DNA of 64,000 nt, taken from the NCBI RefSeq assembly GCF_000282595.1, contig NZ_AKIZ01000030.1, forward strand, positions 1 through 64,000, written 5' to 3'. Position numbers and translations under genes: made by a program. The notes under the pieces are model-generated. The model was not told the origin of the DNA. It saw only the letters and a program-made list of their open reading frames with translations, and did no database searches. The first letter of the stretch is position 1; each line of letters starts with the position of its first letter. Origin of the DNA: Phyllobacterium sp. YR531. GTDB lineage: Bacteria > Pseudomonadota > Alphaproteobacteria > Rhizobiales > Rhizobiaceae. Shown here one piece after another: positions 36,627-48,872 of the stretch.

Positions 36627-37934
36627 ATGAGTGATCCGGCTGTTAGCCTCGACCGCGCTCGCGCTTCCGAACTGGGCGTCGTTGCCCGCTTCTTCAAGGC
36701 GACAGAACTCGACACACGCCTGCTTGGTATGATCGGAGCACTTGTGGTTATCTGGTTGGCTTTCCAGTTTTTGTCAGGCGGTCAATTCCTGACTCCTCGA
36801 AATCTCTGGAACCTGTCTGTGCAAACCTCTTCGGTAGCGGTCATGGCAACAGGGATGGTTCTGATCATCGTCACGCGGAATATCGATCTTTCGGTCGGTT
36901 CCGTGCTGGGCTTCGTCGGTATGATCATGGGTGTTACTCAGGCCGAATTTCTGCCGAAATTGATCGGATTCGAGCATTCAGCAACCTGGCTGATCGCGCT
37001 CGCCATTGGTGTCGTCACCGGTGCAGTAATAGGTGGTTTTCAGGGCTTCGTTATCGCATTTCTTGGAGTGCCTGCATTTATCGTTACGCTAGGCGGGCTT
37101 CTCGTTTGGCGCGGAGCTGCATGGTGGGTTACTTCAGGCAGGACAGTGGCACCAATGGACTCCACATTCCGTTTGATGGGTGGCGGTCCGGATGGCTCGA
37201 TAGGCGCTATGTGGAGCTGGATCGTCGGGCTTGTTGCCTGCGTCGCTCTCGTGGTCATGATCATTAATAGCCGTCGCCAGCGCAAAAGGTTCAATTTTCC
37301 GCGCCGCCCGGTTTGGGCCGAAGTGTTTATGGGTACGGTTGCCTGTGTTTTGGTTCTCGGTGCCGTTGCGGTTGCAAACGCCTATTACTGGCCTATCGGC
37401 ATCGTGCGCAAATATGCAGAGGCAAACAGCATCACCATTCCCGAAGGCGGGTTGTTCATATCGCATGGTATTGCCGTACCGGTTCTTATCGCAGTTGCGA
37501 CGGGCATCATCATGACTTTCGTCACAACGCGCACGCGCTTCGGCCGCTATGTATTTGCCATGGGCGGTAATCCGGAAGCGGCTGATCTTGCTGGTATCAA
37601 TACCCGTTGGGTGACAATGAAAATCTTTATCATCATGGGTATTTTGTGCGCGATAGCGGGTGCTATTTCAACAGCGCGTCTGAATGCTGCGACCAACGCG
37701 CAGGGCACGCTGGATGAGCTTTTGACAATTGCTGCGGCCGTTATTGGCGGCACATCACTGGCTGGCGGTGTAGGAACGATTGCGGGAGCAATGATTGGTG
37801 CGCTGCTGATGCAGTCATTGAGCTCCGGAATGGTGCTGCTGGGCCTGGATACTCCATTGCAAAATATTGTTGTCGGTGTGGTTCTCGTCATAGCAGTTTG
37901 GCTGGACACGATTTATCGCCGCCGTACGGCTTGA
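36627..37934 (+). CDS. xylH: D-xylose ABC transporter, permease
   Basis: A 435-residue inner-membrane permease of the BPD_transp_2 family, longer than ribose-type permeases as expected for XylH. About ten hydrophobic segments are seen, with [36 protein letters not shown] and the C-terminal [20 protein letters not shown], all family landmarks. It pairs with the XylG ATPase, whose start lies 14 bases downstream of this stop. Confidence 0.93.
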   Translation: MSDPAVSLDRARASELGVVARFFKATELDTRLLGMIGALVVIWLAFQFLSGGQFLTPRNLWNLSVQTSSVAVMATGMVLIIVTRNIDLSVGSVLGFVGMIMGVTQAEFLPKLIGFEHSATWLIALAIGVVTGAVIGGFQGFVIAFLGVPAFIVTLGGLLVWRGAAWWVTSGRTVAPMDSTFRLMGGGPDGSIGAMWSWIVGLVACVALVVMIINSRRQRKRFNFPRRPVWAEVFMGTVACVLVLGAVAVANAYYWPIGIVRKYAEANSITIPEGGLFISHGIAVPVLIAVATGIIMTFVTTRTRFGRYVFAMGGNPEAADLAGINTRWVTMKIFIIMGILCAIAGAISTARLNAATNAQGTLDELLTIAAAVIGGTSLAGGVGTIAGAMIGALLMQSLSSGMVLLGLDTPLQNIVVGVVLVIAVWLDTIYRRRTA

Positions 37935-37948
37935 GAGAGGAGAAAATC

Positions 37949-38728
37949 ATGACAAATAGGCAAACCGCTCTCATCGATATGGAAAATATCTCGATCGCAT
38001 TCGGCGGTATCCGTGCGGTTGATGGTGCATCAATTGATCTTTTCCCGGGTGAGGTTGTTGCCTTGCTCGGGCACAATGGCGCTGGAAAATCCACATTGAT
38101 CAAAATTCTGTCGGGCGCTTACAAGCGCGACAGCGGTACGATCAAGGTCAATGGCGAAGAAGCTTTAATCAGCAATCCGCGAGACGCAAAAGCTTACGGT
38201 ATCGAGACGATCTATCAAACTCTCGCTTTGGCGGATAATGTAGACACGGCAGCTAATCTCTATCTGGGCCGTGAATTGATGACACCGTGGGGCACACTCG
38301 ACGATGTGGCCATGGAACACAGCGCGCGTGAAGTTATGGGCCGCCTTAACCCACGCTTTCAACGTTTCAAGGATCCGGTCAAGGCCTTGTCGGGTGGTCA
38401 GCGGCAATCCGTTGCTATCGCCAGAGCAATTCTCTTCAATGCCCGTATTCTGATCATGGATGAGCCTACAGCTGCCCTTGGTCCTCAGGAGACTGCGCAG
38501 GTCGGAGAATTGATCAAGCAACTCAAGAACGAAGGAATTGGTATCTTCCTCATCAGCCACGATATCCATGATGTCTTTCATCTGGCAGATCGTGTTGCCG
38601 TGATGAAGAACGGTCAGGTTGTGGGAACTGCAAAGGTTGGCGATGTGAACGAGGACGAGGTGCTTGGCATGATCATCCTTGGAAAATGCCCGCCCGGAGC
38701 AATCCCCGGGCCTGGAGCCGTAAACTGA
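37949..38728 (+). CDS. xylG: D-xylose ABC transporter, single-domain ATPase
   Basis: A 259-residue ATPase with one ABC domain. Walker A is GHNGAGKST, the signature [15 protein letters not shown] and Walker [13 protein letters not shown]. The start at 37949 follows GAGAGGAGA. Enteric XylG has two fused ABC domains of about 510 residues; the one-domain form is usual in Hyphomicrobiales, so this is not a truncation, and a homodimer is expected. It ends the operon before a strong terminator. Confidence 0.92.
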   Translation: MTNRQTALIDMENISIAFGGIRAVDGASIDLFPGEVVALLGHNGAGKSTLIKILSGAYKRDSGTIKVNGEEALISNPRDAKAYGIETIYQTLALADNVDTAANLYLGRELMTPWGTLDDVAMEHSAREVMGRLNPRFQRFKDPVKALSGGQRQSVAIARAILFNARILIMDEPTAALGPQETAQVGELIKQLKNEGIGIFLISHDIHDVFHLADRVAVMKNGQVVGTAKVGDVNEDEVLGMIILGKCPPGAIPGPGAVN

Positions 38729-38731
38729 AAC

Positions 38732-38760
38732 AAAAAAGCCCGCTTAAAGCGGGCTTTTTT
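38732..38760. terminator. Bidirectional terminator between xylG and nfuA
   Basis: Seven-base GC-rich stem (38738-38744 with 38748-38754) and three-base loop, flanked by an A-run on the left and a T-run on the right that extend the stem. It works for the plus-strand xyl transcript and the converging minus-strand transcript. Confidence 0.92.
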
Positions 38761-38779
38761 GTTTCACTGACGATGAAAA

Positions 38780-39358
38780 TCAGATGGCTTCGACCTGCTG
38801 CACCTCTGGAACAAAATGCTTCAGGAGGTTCTGAATGCCATGCTTCAATGTTGCCGTAGACGAAGGACAACCTGAACAAGCACCTTTCATGTGAAGGAAC
38901 ACCGTGCCGTTTTCAAACCCGCGGAATGTGATGTCACCGCCATCTTGAGCAACGGCGGGGCGGACGCGTGTCTCAAGCAACTCCTTGATCGTATCGACGA
39001 TCTCGGTGTCCGCACTGTCGAAGAATTCGCCTTCGGTTTCACGTTGTGCACTATCAGCAATATCCGTTGCGTTTGCCATGACTGGAGCGCCGGACATGAA
39101 ATGTTCCATAATGGCGCCGAGAATGGCGGGCTTCAAATGCTGCCATTCAGGAGCGTCTGTTTTGGTGACAGTTACAAAATCATATCCAAAGAAGACTCCT
39201 GAAACGCCGGGAACCGCGAAAATTTTTGCGGCGAGAGGCGACGCTTCACCTGCAGCAGCCGCATCACGAAAATCGGCTGTGCCTTCCTCAAGCACTACCT
39301 TTCCAGGCAGGAATTTCAATGTTGCCGGATTAGGCGTAGCTTCGGTCTGGATGAACAT
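38780..39358 (-). CDS. NfuA-type iron-sulfur cluster carrier
   Basis: A 192-residue protein with an Nfu_N domain (MFIQTEATPNPATLKFLPG) and a C-terminal NifU-like domain. The cluster-binding CxxC is Cys161-Ser-Gly-Cys164, within GACSGCPSS. It carries Fe-S clusters to apoproteins. It ends a minus-strand run of housekeeping genes. The full start motif and length match the alphaproteobacterial form. Confidence 0.93.
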   Translation of the reverse strand: MFIQTEATPNPATLKFLPGKVVLEEGTADFRDAAAAGEASPLAAKIFAVPGVSGVFFGYDFVTVTKTDAPEWQHLKPAILGAIMEHFMSGAPVMANATDIADSAQRETEGEFFDSADTEIVDTIKELLETRVRPAVAQDGGDITFRGFENGTVFLHMKGACSGCPSSTATLKHGIQNLLKHFVPEVQQVEAI

Positions 39359-39458
39359 GGCAGATATCGCGTCCCTAGTTTAGAACTATTCAAAGAGGCA
39401 TATAGGCCTTAAAACCATTCTCTTCAAGTCAAGATTATATCACATTTTGGGGACGCGA

Positions 39459-39947
39459 TCATGTTATGGCGTCGAGGTCCTCGTCGGAAAGATTATAAGG
39501 GACTACCGTAACGGGTATGGAGAAGGTTTCGCGGCCTGCCAGAGATTGAACGAGAGGGCCAGGACCATCCTTGCCCGAGCCTGCCGCCAAAACCAGAATG
39601 GCGATATCCTGATCTTCTTCGATAAGTTTCTGAATTTCCTCCGAGGTTATACCCTCACGCACGGCGAGTTCGGATTCGATACCTATGCTCTCACGGACAC
39701 TTGCGGCAAACTTGCTGAGCGTGGAATTGGCAGTCTCTTCAGCTTCGGCCCGCATGATTTGTTCAACACCGAGAAACGCCTGAAAGTCAGCGGAATCAAT
39801 GACGAATAGCAGTAACAACACGCCGCCGGTGGTTTTTGCACGGCGTGCAGCGTAAGCTACTGCCCGCTCACATTCTGGCGTTTCATCGATAATGGCCAGG
39901 AATTTACGGCGATGGCCAGCTTCGCGACTGAGACGTTTTGATACCAT
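39459..39947 (-). CDS. Universal stress protein (UspA family)
   Basis: A 162-residue cytoplasmic Usp domain. RKFLAIIDETPECERAVAYAARRA begins the fold, and the C-terminal part VLAAGSGKDGPGPLVQ...IPVTVVP resembles the ATP-binding loop, although the classic GxxGxxxxxxxxxGS spacing is not exact. A stress or nucleotide-sensing role is inferred from family. It lies 42 bases downstream of trpS, probably co-transcribed. Confidence 0.85.
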   Translation of the reverse strand: MVSKRLSREAGHRRKFLAIIDETPECERAVAYAARRAKTTGGVLLLLFVIDSADFQAFLGVEQIMRAEAEETANSTLSKFAASVRESIGIESELAVREGITSEEIQKLIEEDQDIAILVLAAGSGKDGPGPLVQSLAGRETFSIPVTVVPYNLSDEDLDAIT

Positions 39948-39989
39948 TTGTGCAACCTGCCTTAAGCGTTGATTGTCTGCAAGTCCTGT

Positions 39990-41069
39990 CTAGTCTTGAA
40001 GGAAGCCAACAATATCGCGAACATTTCGCATGGTCTTTTCCGCAAGAATGCTCGCACGCTCGCCACCATCCTTCAGCACCGCATCGACAAAGCCCGGATC
40101 GGCAGAAATGCGGCGCATCTCAGCGGCGATTGGTGAAAGCTTTTCAACAGCAAGCTCAGCAAGCGCAGGTTTGAAAACAGAAAATTGCTGCCCGCCAAAG
40201 TTGTGAAGAACGGTTTCCTTGTCGCTGTCAGTCAAGGCCGCATAAATACCAACCAGATTGTCGGCTTCCGGGCGGTCTTTCAGACCGTCGACTTCTGATG
40301 GCAAAGGATCAGAGTCCGTCTTTGCCTTCCGGATTTTCTTCGAGATAGTGTCGGCATCGTCAATAAGATTAATCCGCGACAGATCAGACGGGTCGGATTT
40401 CGACATTTTCTTGGTGCCGTCGCGCAAGCTCATAAGTCGGGCAGCGGGACCGCCAATGACAGGTTCTGTCAGAGGGAAAAAGCTTGAGATCGTTTCATGG
40501 CCCGACTGCGTTTCAACACCAAGCCCAAGTTCCGAAATCCGGTCTGAAAAGTCAGTATTGAACTTTTGTGCGATGTCGCGCGTCAGTTCGAGATGCTGCT
40601 TTTGATCTTCTCCAACGGGCACATGCGTGGCGCGATAAACGAGAATGTCAGCAGCCATCAGGTTAGGATAAACATATAGGCCCACCGACGCATTTTCGCG
40701 ATCCTTGCCGGCTTTATCCTTGAACTGGGTCATGCGGTTCAGCCAGCCCATGCGGGCGATGCAGTTGAACACCCATGCGAGTTCAGAATGCTGACGCACG
40801 CGGCTCTGATTGAAAACAATGTGCTTTTTTGGGTCCACGCCAGCGGCAAGAAACGCAGCAGTTACTTCACGCGTGTTGCGCAAAAGCTCCGAAGGGCCGC
40901 CCCAGACCGAAACCGCTTGCGTTATTGCATGCTGATCGACCACGCAATAGATGCAATTGTTGTTTTCCTGCAAGGCTACCCATCGGCGAATAGCGCCAAG
41001 ATAATTGCCAAGATGCAGATTGCCGGTGGGTTGAACACCGGAAAAAACGAGCGGTTCAAACGTGCTCAT
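39990..41069 (-). CDS. trpS: Tryptophanyl-tRNA synthetase
   Basis: A 359-residue class I synthetase. The HIGH-like motif is HLGNYLG (residues 19-25), preceded by SGVQPTGN. The KMSKS motif is KKMSKSD near residue 218. Tryptophan-pocket residues lie in CVVDQHAIT. It charges tRNA(Trp). The length is normal for the bacterial enzyme. Confidence 0.97.
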   Translation of the reverse strand: MSTFEPLVFSGVQPTGNLHLGNYLGAIRRWVALQENNNCIYCVVDQHAITQAVSVWGGPSELLRNTREVTAAFLAAGVDPKKHIVFNQSRVRQHSELAWVFNCIARMGWLNRMTQFKDKAGKDRENASVGLYVYPNLMAADILVYRATHVPVGEDQKQHLELTRDIAQKFNTDFSDRISELGLGVETQSGHETISSFFPLTEPVIGGPAARLMSLRDGTKKMSKSDPSDLSRINLIDDADTISKKIRKAKTDSDPLPSEVDGLKDRPEADNLVGIYAALTDSDKETVLHNFGGQQFSVFKPALAELAVEKLSPIAAEMRRISADPGFVDAVLKDGGERASILAEKTMRNVRDIVGFLQD

Positions 41070-41156
41070 AAGTCGTCCTTAATTCTTCTTGGGCCAAGCA
41101 TTATAGCCATGACGTGCGGTTCTGGCAGAGCGAAGCGTGGGATTCAAGCCCTACCT

Positions 41157-41543
41157 TCATTTGAGCTGCAGCAGGTCCCATTTATTGCCGTACAGGTCCT
41201 CGAAAACAGCAACACTTCCATAGGCCTCATGTCTTGGGTCTTCGAGAAACCGTACACCCGCCTTCAGCATTTTCGCGTGATCGGCAGAGAAATCGTCCGT
41301 GTACAGGAAGAGTGCGACTCGGCCCCCGGTCTGGTCGCCGACGGCTTTCATTTGCTGTGGACCGTCGGCTTTCGCCAGAAGGAGCTTCGCGCCATCGCGC
41401 TCCGGCGAAACGACAACCCAACGCTTTATTTCCGAGAGCTTCGTATCGGTTACAAGAGTAAAGCCGAGCTTGTTTGTATACCAAGCTATTGCCTCATCGT
41501 AATCATTCACAATGAGTGTGATCAGGCCAATGCTGCGGCTCAT
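41157..41543 (-). CDS. VOC-family (glyoxalase-like) protein
   Basis: A 128-residue single vicinal-oxygen-chelate fold. The paired beta-alpha-beta-beta-beta modules are seen at SIGLITLIVNDYDEAIAWYTNKLGF and GGRVALFLYTDDFSADHAKMLKAGV. The usual metal ligands (His/Glu) are only partly recognisable, so enzymatic activity is uncertain. The start overlaps the murJ stop (ATGA), making it part of the glnD-murJ transcript. Confidence 0.85.
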   Translation of the reverse strand: MSRSIGLITLIVNDYDEAIAWYTNKLGFTLVTDTKLSEIKRWVVVSPERDGAKLLLAKADGPQQMKAVGDQTGGRVALFLYTDDFSADHAKMLKAGVRFLEDPRHEAYGSVAVFEDLYGNKWDLLQLK

Positions 41544-43138
41544 GGCGATGGATTCTCAGTTGGAGGTTCCGGATTTTTTGCGCGGCGTTTCACATTTCGG
41601 CGGATCATGCCAAGGCTCGCACCACCAGTGCCAAAGGCAAGCGCAAAATACACAATCATGGACATCAAAATCAGCCCGAACACACCGGCCGCCTGAACAT
41701 GTACAGGAGCCTGTGCGGCAAGATATGGAGCAGCCCATTCGATAGCATAGGACAGGGCAATGGCCATGATCGCCGCAGCAATCATCAATCTTGGGATGCG
41801 GGTCAAAAGCGGGATGTCGCGTCCCCAATGGCCTCGCCAGATCAGGGTAACAAATAACAGGATTGCGTTGACCCAGCCCGCTGTTACCTCAGCAGTGGCG
41901 ATGCCAGTTTCTGCCAGAATGGGGAACAGCGTGAGAGCCATGGCAATATTGATCACCACCGAAACAGCAGCGAAAATCATTGGTGTTTTTGTATCCTCGC
42001 GGGCGAAAAAGCCCGGGATGAAAGCTTTGATCAGAACGAATGCGGGCAGGCCCAAGCCATATATCGCCAGAATGCTCGCCACGCGGCTGGTAGACTCAGC
42101 TGTGAACTCGCCACGTTCCAGCAACAGCCGAATAATTGGTTCGGACATGACCAAAAGAGCGGCGGCGGCGGGCAGAGTAAGGAACAATATGAACTCAACC
42201 GAGCGGTTCTGCAGATTGCCAGCTTCCTTCAGATTGCCGGAGCGCAAGGCGCGGGCAAGTTCCGGCAAAAGCACTGTTGCGACCGCAATACCCACCACGC
42301 CAAGAGGCAGCTGATACACGCGATCAGCGTTCGCCAGTGAGGTAATCGCACCTTCTTTTCCCGAAGCGATATTGGTATTTATCAGAAGGTTGATTTGCGT
42401 AATGCCGCCTGTAATAGCTGCGGGAAGAGCCAGCACCAGCAAGCGTTTTACATTCGGAGTCATGCGGGGGCGGCGAAAACCAATTGTAATGCCGGCATTA
42501 CGAACCGCAAACCAGACAATTGCCAGTTGTACTAACCCGGCGGCCATGACACCCCAGGAGAGACCATAGCCAATGGCGATACCGTCGTGCCCTGCATACC
42601 AGGCATAGGCAAGCACTCCGATCAGAATGATGTTCAGGAAGACAGGCGCAACGGCGGCAGCGAAGTAACGATGCAGCGAGTTCAGCATTCCACCCATCAT
42701 GGCTGCAAGCGACATGCAGGCCAGATAGGGAAACATGATAATCGCCATCGAAACAGTGTTGCTGAATTTTTGCGGGTCATCGACAAAACCGGGAGCGATT
42801 ACTGTTCGCACGATGAGCGGCATGGAAAGTTCCATGATGATGGTCAGTGCCATCAAAACGCTGAAGAGAACACCGAAAACTTCCTCTGAAAATCGTTTTG
42901 CGCCATCCATGCCATTCGCTTCGATCTCTTTGGCAAAAAGCGGAACAAAGGCTGCATTGAATGCACCCTCCGCAAATAGCCGACGGAAGGTATTGGGAAA
43001 CCGGAAAGCTGCATTGAACGCATCGGCAACCGGACCAGTTCCGAGCGCCGCAGCCATGAGCATTTCGCGGGTCAAACCGAAAACACGGCTCATCAATGTG
43101 CCCGATGCAACAGTGGCGAATTTCTTGACGAGGCTCAT
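41540..43138 (-). CDS. murJ: Lipid II flippase MurJ
   Basis: A 532-residue MOP-superfamily membrane protein with about 14 spans. The N-terminal MSLVKKFATVASGTLMSRVFGLTREMLMA with the conserved Arg and GTGPVADAFNAAFRFPNTFRRLFAEGAFNAAFVPLF is typical of MurJ. It flips lipid-linked peptidoglycan precursors across the inner membrane. It starts one base after the glnD stop and overlaps the VOC gene. Confidence 0.95.
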   Translation of the reverse strand: MSLVKKFATVASGTLMSRVFGLTREMLMAAALGTGPVADAFNAAFRFPNTFRRLFAEGAFNAAFVPLFAKEIEANGMDGAKRFSEEVFGVLFSVLMALTIIMELSMPLIVRTVIAPGFVDDPQKFSNTVSMAIIMFPYLACMSLAAMMGGMLNSLHRYFAAAVAPVFLNIILIGVLAYAWYAGHDGIAIGYGLSWGVMAAGLVQLAIVWFAVRNAGITIGFRRPRMTPNVKRLLVLALPAAITGGITQINLLINTNIASGKEGAITSLANADRVYQLPLGVVGIAVATVLLPELARALRSGNLKEAGNLQNRSVEFILFLTLPAAAALLVMSEPIIRLLLERGEFTAESTSRVASILAIYGLGLPAFVLIKAFIPGFFAREDTKTPMIFAAVSVVINIAMALTLFPILAETGIATAEVTAGWVNAILLFVTLIWRGHWGRDIPLLTRIPRLMIAAAIMAIALSYAIEWAAPYLAAQAPVHVQAAGVFGLILMSMIVYFALAFGTGGASLGMIRRNVKRRAKNPEPPTENPSP

Positions 43139-43139
43139 A

Positions 43140-45953
43140 TCATTCTGCCGTCATGAGAACGTTTTGCCGCTGAGGCTGGGCGGTGATGATGTCACCCTCA
43201 CCAAAAAGCGCGAGAAGCTTTTTGCGGATGCGGCTTTGGCGGGTGGTATTGGTAATCTGATGGCCAACAAGATCGGTCACATAGAAAACGTCAATCACTT
43301 TTTCACCGAATGTGGTCACGTGTGCCGAGGCAATATCCAGTGAAAGGTCTGAAATAACCCCGGTTATCTCAGAAAGGACGCCCGGCCGGTCCAGACCTTC
43401 GACCTCGATAACCGTAAACTTGTTCGACAGCGTGTTATTGATTTCTACGCGTGGTGTGATCTTGAATGCTTTTGCCGCGCGCTTGGGCTTCGTTCTTGCG
43501 GCAAGCATTTCGGGCAGATAGGTTTTGCCAGACAGCACGTCTTCAATCAAACGGCCAACCCGGGTGGCGCGGCGGCGTTCATCATCATCAGTCGAAAACT
43601 CGCGACTGATCAGGATTGTATCAAGCGCGCGCCCATCGCTCGTTGTAAAAATCTGCGCGTCAACGATGTTGGCACCAGCCGCAGCGCAAGCTCCTGCAAT
43701 GACGGAAAGGAGGCGCGGATGATCCGGGGACAGAACGGTAATTTCGGTAACGCCCTCAAAATCATGGGTTTTGACCATGGTCGCAAGGGTTTTTCCGCTC
43801 GCATCGGATTCCCGAATGAAGCTGGCGTGGCGTAACTGATCAGCGATGCTGACAGTCAAAAGATAGTTCTGATAGTGCAGTGCGAGATAGGATTGGCGTT
43901 CAATCTGCGGCCAGGACGATAGCGCGTGCTCAAGCTGTGCGCGGGCATGATCCGTGCGTTCCTTGCGCGATACTTCCGAGAAGCCGCCCGTGAGCATCAA
44001 TTCTGTTTCATAGAAGAGGTTCCGCAATAATTGCCCCTTCCAGCCATTCCAGACACCGGGCCCAACGGCCTTGATATCGCATATGGTAAGGATCAGCAGC
44101 AGTTTCATGCGATCGAGTGTCTGTACGATCTCAGCAAAGTCCTCAATTGTCTTGCGATCATTCAGATCACGCGATTGCGCCACCATACTCATGGTAAGGT
44201 GCTGTTCCACCAGCCAGGAAACGGTTTGAGTATCGGCTTTGGAAAGTCCAAGGCGCGGACATATTCGTTTTGCTATGCGTGCACCTGCAATGGAATGATC
44301 TTCAGGCCGGCCTTTGGCTATATCATGCAGCAGAAGCGCTACGTAAATGAGATTGCGATCTTTTTTGAGCCCCGGCATGATCTGATTGGCCAGCGGATGC
44401 TCCTGCTCAAGATCGCCACGCTCGATCTCGGACATAACTGCAATACACCGCAGCAGGTGCTCATCGACAGTGTAATGATGATACATGTTGAATTGCATCA
44501 TCGCGACGACTTTGCCGAAGTCCGGAATGAATTTGCCCAACACGCCGGATTCATTCATGCGACGCAGGATAAGTTCCGGATTGCGCTCCGAAGTCAGAAT
44601 TTCCAGAAAGAGTTTGTTTGCTTCCGGGTTTTCCCGCAAATCGGCCTTGATGAGAGATAGTGAGCGTGTAACCAACTGCATCGCATCCGGGTGGAATTCC
44701 AGCCCATGCTTGTCGGCAAGATGGAAAAGACGGATCAAATTGACTGGGTCCTTATGGAAGACTCCATCATTGGCGATTGTAATACGGTGATTGTCGACTA
44801 CAAAATCGGTTGTGCCAGCGAGTTTGCGCTTGCGCCGGGAAAAAGTGAGGAAAATCCGGTTGAAGCCGGGAACATGCTTTGCCTGCTCTTCTTCCAGTGC
44901 AGCACAGATAATGCGTGTCAGGTCGCCGACTTCCTTTGCTACCAGGAAGTAGTGCTTCATGAAGCGTTCGACATCCCGCTGTCCGGGATGTGCTGTATAG
45001 CCAAGACGTCGCGCAATCTCGCTTTGAATATCGAACGATAGCCGCTCTTCCGCTTTGCCCATAAGAAAGTGCATGTGGCAGCGAACTGCCCATAACAAAT
45101 CTTCTGCTTTACGGAATATATTATGTTCAGCGCGTGACAGAACACCCAGCTTGACCAGTTCGTCGCTCGTTTTGACGCGATAATAATATTTCGCGATCCA
45201 GAACAGCGTATGCAGATCGCGCTGTCCGCCTTTGCCTTCCTTGACATTGGGTTCGACAAGATAGCGGGTTGCGCCGGATTTCTTGTGTCGGGCATCTCTT
45301 TCAGCGAGTTTGGCTTCAATGAACGCCGGGCCGGTGCCTTCGACAACTTCCTTGTCAAAGCGCTCGACCAGCTTGTCAAACAATTCCTGATTTCCGCAGA
45401 TATATCGCGCTTCAAGAATGCTTGTGCGTATGGTCATGTCCGATAGTGACAGGCGGACTGATTCATCGAGATTGCGGGTGGCATGACCGATCTTCAGTCC
45501 GATATCCCACAGCATGTAAAGAATATATTCGACGACCTGTTCGCCCCAAGGTGTTTGCTTATATGGCAGGAGAAACAGGAGATCGATATCGGAACCGGGC
45601 GCGAGGCCGCCACGGCCATATCCTCCGACCGCTATGATGGTCATCCGTTCCGAGGTGGAAGGATTGATCGCCGGGTAAACGTGCCGGGTTGCAAAATCGT
45701 AGAGCGCAGTGATGATTTGGTCCATCAACCATGAGAGCCGCACGGAGCACCGTGTTCCGCGCGCATCTTGCATCAGCATGGTTTCGGCGCTCTTGCGGCC
45801 AAGTTCCAGCGTCTGCTTGATGAGGTTCAGAACGTCTGCGCGTTCGACAGAGGGCTTGCCCTGTTTGTTGGCTGCCTGGACAAGATCTTCAAATTGCTGA
45901 TGCAGCCTTTCCGGGCTGACAATCTGTTCCAGTTTCAGGTCTGTGGCGCTCAT
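43140..45953 (-). CDS. glnD: PII uridylyltransferase / uridylyl-removing enzyme
   Basis: A 937-residue bifunctional nitrogen sensor that adds and removes UMP on PII proteins. The nucleotidyltransferase domain has [18 protein letters not shown] (near residue 121), the HD domain [14 protein letters not shown] (near 541), and two C-terminal ACT domains ([18 protein letters not shown] and [15 protein letters not shown]) sense glutamine. ATG 45953 is preferred to GTG 45959; neither has a strong ribosome site. It functionally matches the rpoN and ptsN genes further along. Confidence 0.95.
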   Translation of the reverse strand: MSATDLKLEQIVSPERLHQQFEDLVQAANKQGKPSVERADVLNLIKQTLELGRKSAETMLMQDARGTRCSVRLSWLMDQIITALYDFATRHVYPAINPSTSERMTIIAVGGYGRGGLAPGSDIDLLFLLPYKQTPWGEQVVEYILYMLWDIGLKIGHATRNLDESVRLSLSDMTIRTSILEARYICGNQELFDKLVERFDKEVVEGTGPAFIEAKLAERDARHKKSGATRYLVEPNVKEGKGGQRDLHTLFWIAKYYYRVKTSDELVKLGVLSRAEHNIFRKAEDLLWAVRCHMHFLMGKAEERLSFDIQSEIARRLGYTAHPGQRDVERFMKHYFLVAKEVGDLTRIICAALEEEQAKHVPGFNRIFLTFSRRKRKLAGTTDFVVDNHRITIANDGVFHKDPVNLIRLFHLADKHGLEFHPDAMQLVTRSLSLIKADLRENPEANKLFLEILTSERNPELILRRMNESGVLGKFIPDFGKVVAMMQFNMYHHYTVDEHLLRCIAVMSEIERGDLEQEHPLANQIMPGLKKDRNLIYVALLLHDIAKGRPEDHSIAGARIAKRICPRLGLSKADTQTVSWLVEQHLTMSMVAQSRDLNDRKTIEDFAEIVQTLDRMKLLLILTICDIKAVGPGVWNGWKGQLLRNLFYETELMLTGGFSEVSRKERTDHARAQLEHALSSWPQIERQSYLALHYQNYLLTVSIADQLRHASFIRESDASGKTLATMVKTHDFEGVTEITVLSPDHPRLLSVIAGACAAAGANIVDAQIFTTSDGRALDTILISREFSTDDDERRRATRVGRLIEDVLSGKTYLPEMLAARTKPKRAAKAFKITPRVEINNTLSNKFTVIEVEGLDRPGVLSEITGVISDLSLDIASAHVTTFGEKVIDVFYVTDLVGHQITNTTRQSRIRKKLLALFGEGDIITAQPQRQNVLMTAE

Positions 45954-46043
45954 GAACACGACTTTACAAATGATGGCCGCACGCTATAGCGCGAATTTGC
46001 GTTAAACAAAATGATTACATTTTGAGGTGGTACGCAATCTACC

Positions 46044-48767
46044 CTAATTGGCGGTCAGCCCTTTTAAACGATAAAGAACTTCCAGCGCATCCCGCGGTGT
46101 CAGCTCATCAGGGTTGATCGCCGAAAGTGCCGTAAGCAGGGCACTGTCTTTTCCCTGAACAGGTTTGGGAGCTTGACGCTTAACCTCCACTGAGAAGAGT
46201 GGCAAATCATCAATCAGCTTGTCGGCTTTTCCGGATGTTTCACCAGCTTCCAATTGATGAAGAACATCCCGCGCCCGATTGACAACGGCCTCTGGTAAAC
46301 CTGCCAGACGCGCTACCTGCACGCCATAGGAACGATCAGCAGCACCCTTTGCAACTTCATGCAAAAACACAACTTCGCCATCCCACTCCTTTACCCGCAT
46401 TGTTACATTGCTCAGGCGCGTTAGTTTTTCCGAGAGCGAGGTCATCTCATGGAAATGCGTCGCAAAGATCGCGCGGCATTGGTTTTTCTCATGCAGATAT
46501 TCCACTGCCGCCCAAGCGATGGAAAGACCGTCAAATGTTGCAGTGCCACGGCCGATCTCATCCAGAATAACGAGTGAATGATCGGTTGCCTGGTTCAAAA
46601 TCGCGGCAGTTTCCACCATTTCGACCATGAAGGTAGAACGTCCGCGTGCCAGATCATCGGATGCGCCGACACGGGAAAACAGGCGATCCACAATTCCTAT
46701 ATGGGCCGAGCCAGCGGGCACAAATGAGCCCATTTGAGCGAGAATGGCGATCAGTGCATTTTGCCGCAAGAAGGTAGATTTACCACCCATATTGGGCCCT
46801 GTAAGCAACCAGATCGCTCCCTTACCGCTTGTAAGCGGTGAGAGATTGCAATCATTGGCAACAAAGGGGTTTGCCGCCTTTCGTCTTAGTGACTGCTCAA
46901 CGACCGGGTGACGACCAGCAACAATCTCGAAAGCCACGCTGTCATCGACAACTGGCCGGCAATATCCCTGCTCGTCGGCCAAAGCGGCCAGAGCAACCGA
47001 AACATCGAGCGTTGACAAAGCCAGAGCGCCAGCACGTATGAAATCGGCATTGAGAATTGTCTCATTCGTCAAGGCATCGAATATGCCAAGCTCGATCGAT
47101 AGAGCGCGTTCTGCTGCATTTGCTATTTTTGTTTCGAGTTCCGCGAGTTCAGTGGTGGTAAATCGCATCGCATTGGCGATTGTTTGGCGATGGATGAACT
47201 TGCCTTTTGCCTCATCGCTGTCAGTCATGACCGAGGAGTTGTTGGCAGTAACCTCGATGAAGTAACCAAGCACATTATTATGTTTGATTTTCAGGGACCG
47301 GATGCCCGTTATTTCCATATAGTCAGCTTGCAGACCAGCTATAATCCGGCGTGAGTGGTCGCGCAGCGCCCGCATCTCGTCCAGCTCGGGATTATACTCT
47401 GCTCGAACAAAGCCTCCGTCACGTTTTAGCAAGGGCAGTTCGTCGGCGAGAGACCGATCAAGATGAGCGGCAAACTCGACCGGCAAGCTGGCAAGACATT
47501 CGCGGACACGCGCCAGTTCCGGAGGCAGTGCTTCACTTAGAAAGAGCTGGGAAATCTCGGATGCCGCTTCCAGACCTCGCGCCAGCGCCCCAAGATCACG
47601 GGGCCCGCCGCGCCCTACTGCCAACCGCGACAATGCCCGAGGCATGTCGGGGACACCTTTCAGCGCACTCTGCATCAGATCCGCGAGAGACTGCCGGGCA
47701 AGGAAGAAAGAAATAGAATCAAGCCGTTCCGCAATAGCGGATGGGTCGGTTAGTGGCGACGTCAGCCGTTCGGCCAAAAGCCGGGCACCGCCGCCCGTTG
47801 TCGTCCTGTCAATTGCCCGGAGCAAACTGCCTTCCCGTTTACCGGAAAGGGTACGTAGAAGTTCCAGATTGCCACGCGTTGCCGGATCGATGAAGAGCGA
47901 GGAACCTTCGGACTCGCGCTCGGGGCGCATCAAAGGCGGGCGTTCGGCGAGCTGTGTTTTTTCAACATAGGCTATTGCGCCGGAAATGGCGGCCAGTTCT
48001 GCGCGCGAGAACTGGCCGAAGCCATCCAATGTACCGACTTCAAAATAGCGCTGTATGCGGTTCTCAGCTGTAGCGCTGTCGAAGAGGCTAGGCGGTTGCG
48101 GGCTGACAGCTCGACCGATGACATCGAACACACCACGCAGTTCCGGATCGTGAAAAACCGTATCGGCGACGATCAGCTCACGAGGGTCGACACGTAGGAT
48201 ATCAGCAAGCAATCGAGAGGCATCCGATTCACCAACACGGAAGGTTCCAGTCGAGATATCGATCCATGCAAGAGCATACTGGGATTTGTCAGCTCCTTTG
48301 ACCCGTCCCAAGGTCATCAGATAATTTGCTTCGGATGGATCGAGCAGCTTTTCTTCGGTGATGGTGCCCGGTGTGACCAAGCGGACGACGTCACGTTTTA
48401 CGACGGATTTCGAACCGCGTTTCCGTGCCTCGGCAGGGTCTTCAACCTGTTCGCAAACAGCAACGCGAAATCCTCGCGCTATCAATTTCTGCAAATAGTC
48501 ATCGGCGGCATGGACTGGTACACCGCACATGGGAATATCTTCACCAAGGTGTTTTCCACGCTTCGTAAGGGTAATTCCAAGAGCGCGGGACGCCTCCACG
48601 GCGTCATTAAAAAACAGCTCGTAGAAATCGCCCATTCGATAAAAAAGCAGGCTGTCAGGATTGGTCGCCTTGATCTCGATATACTGCTCCATCATCGGCG
48701 TGGGACGCACCGATTGGTCAGCCTCATAGGGGGATTGTTCCATTACGGACGGTGCCAGTTCGGCCAA
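46044..48767 (-). CDS. mutS: DNA mismatch repair protein MutS
   Basis: A 907-residue mismatch-recognition ATPase. The mismatch-binding motif lies in [17 protein letters not shown]. The ATPase domain has Walker [15 protein letters not shown] (about residue 655), [14 protein letters not shown] and Walker [17 protein letters not shown], and the C-terminal dimerisation region [14 protein letters not shown]. The next in-frame ATGs (MEQ, MMEQ) are alternative starts. It lies 90 bases upstream of glnD. Confidence 0.96.
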   Translation of the reverse strand: MAELAPSVMEQSPYEADQSVRPTPMMEQYIEIKATNPDSLLFYRMGDFYELFFNDAVEASRALGITLTKRGKHLGEDIPMCGVPVHAADDYLQKLIARGFRVAVCEQVEDPAEARKRGSKSVVKRDVVRLVTPGTITEEKLLDPSEANYLMTLGRVKGADKSQYALAWIDISTGTFRVGESDASRLLADILRVDPRELIVADTVFHDPELRGVFDVIGRAVSPQPPSLFDSATAENRIQRYFEVGTLDGFGQFSRAELAAISGAIAYVEKTQLAERPPLMRPERESEGSSLFIDPATRGNLELLRTLSGKREGSLLRAIDRTTTGGGARLLAERLTSPLTDPSAIAERLDSISFFLARQSLADLMQSALKGVPDMPRALSRLAVGRGGPRDLGALARGLEAASEISQLFLSEALPPELARVRECLASLPVEFAAHLDRSLADELPLLKRDGGFVRAEYNPELDEMRALRDHSRRIIAGLQADYMEITGIRSLKIKHNNVLGYFIEVTANNSSVMTDSDEAKGKFIHRQTIANAMRFTTTELAELETKIANAAERALSIELGIFDALTNETILNADFIRAGALALSTLDVSVALAALADEQGYCRPVVDDSVAFEIVAGRHPVVEQSLRRKAANPFVANDCNLSPLTSGKGAIWLLTGPNMGGKSTFLRQNALIAILAQMGSFVPAGSAHIGIVDRLFSRVGASDDLARGRSTFMVEMVETAAILNQATDHSLVILDEIGRGTATFDGLSIAWAAVEYLHEKNQCRAIFATHFHEMTSLSEKLTRLSNVTMRVKEWDGEVVFLHEVAKGAADRSYGVQVARLAGLPEAVVNRARDVLHQLEAGETSGKADKLIDDLPLFSVEVKRQAPKPVQGKDSALLTALSAINPDELTPRDALEVLYRLKGLTAN

Positions 48768-48872
48768 AACTTGTCTCCTGAGCTATAGCAGGAGCAATCT
48801 ATGCGTTCTCGGCAGATTTACACACCTCTGCAGTGCCGAACTGTGGTTTTCTCCACAGATGATCAAACGCTT

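Noticed and set aside
37949-38728. xylG as a truncated ATPase
   Set aside because: One-domain XylG is the usual form in this bacterial group, all ATPase motifs are present and a clean terminator follows.
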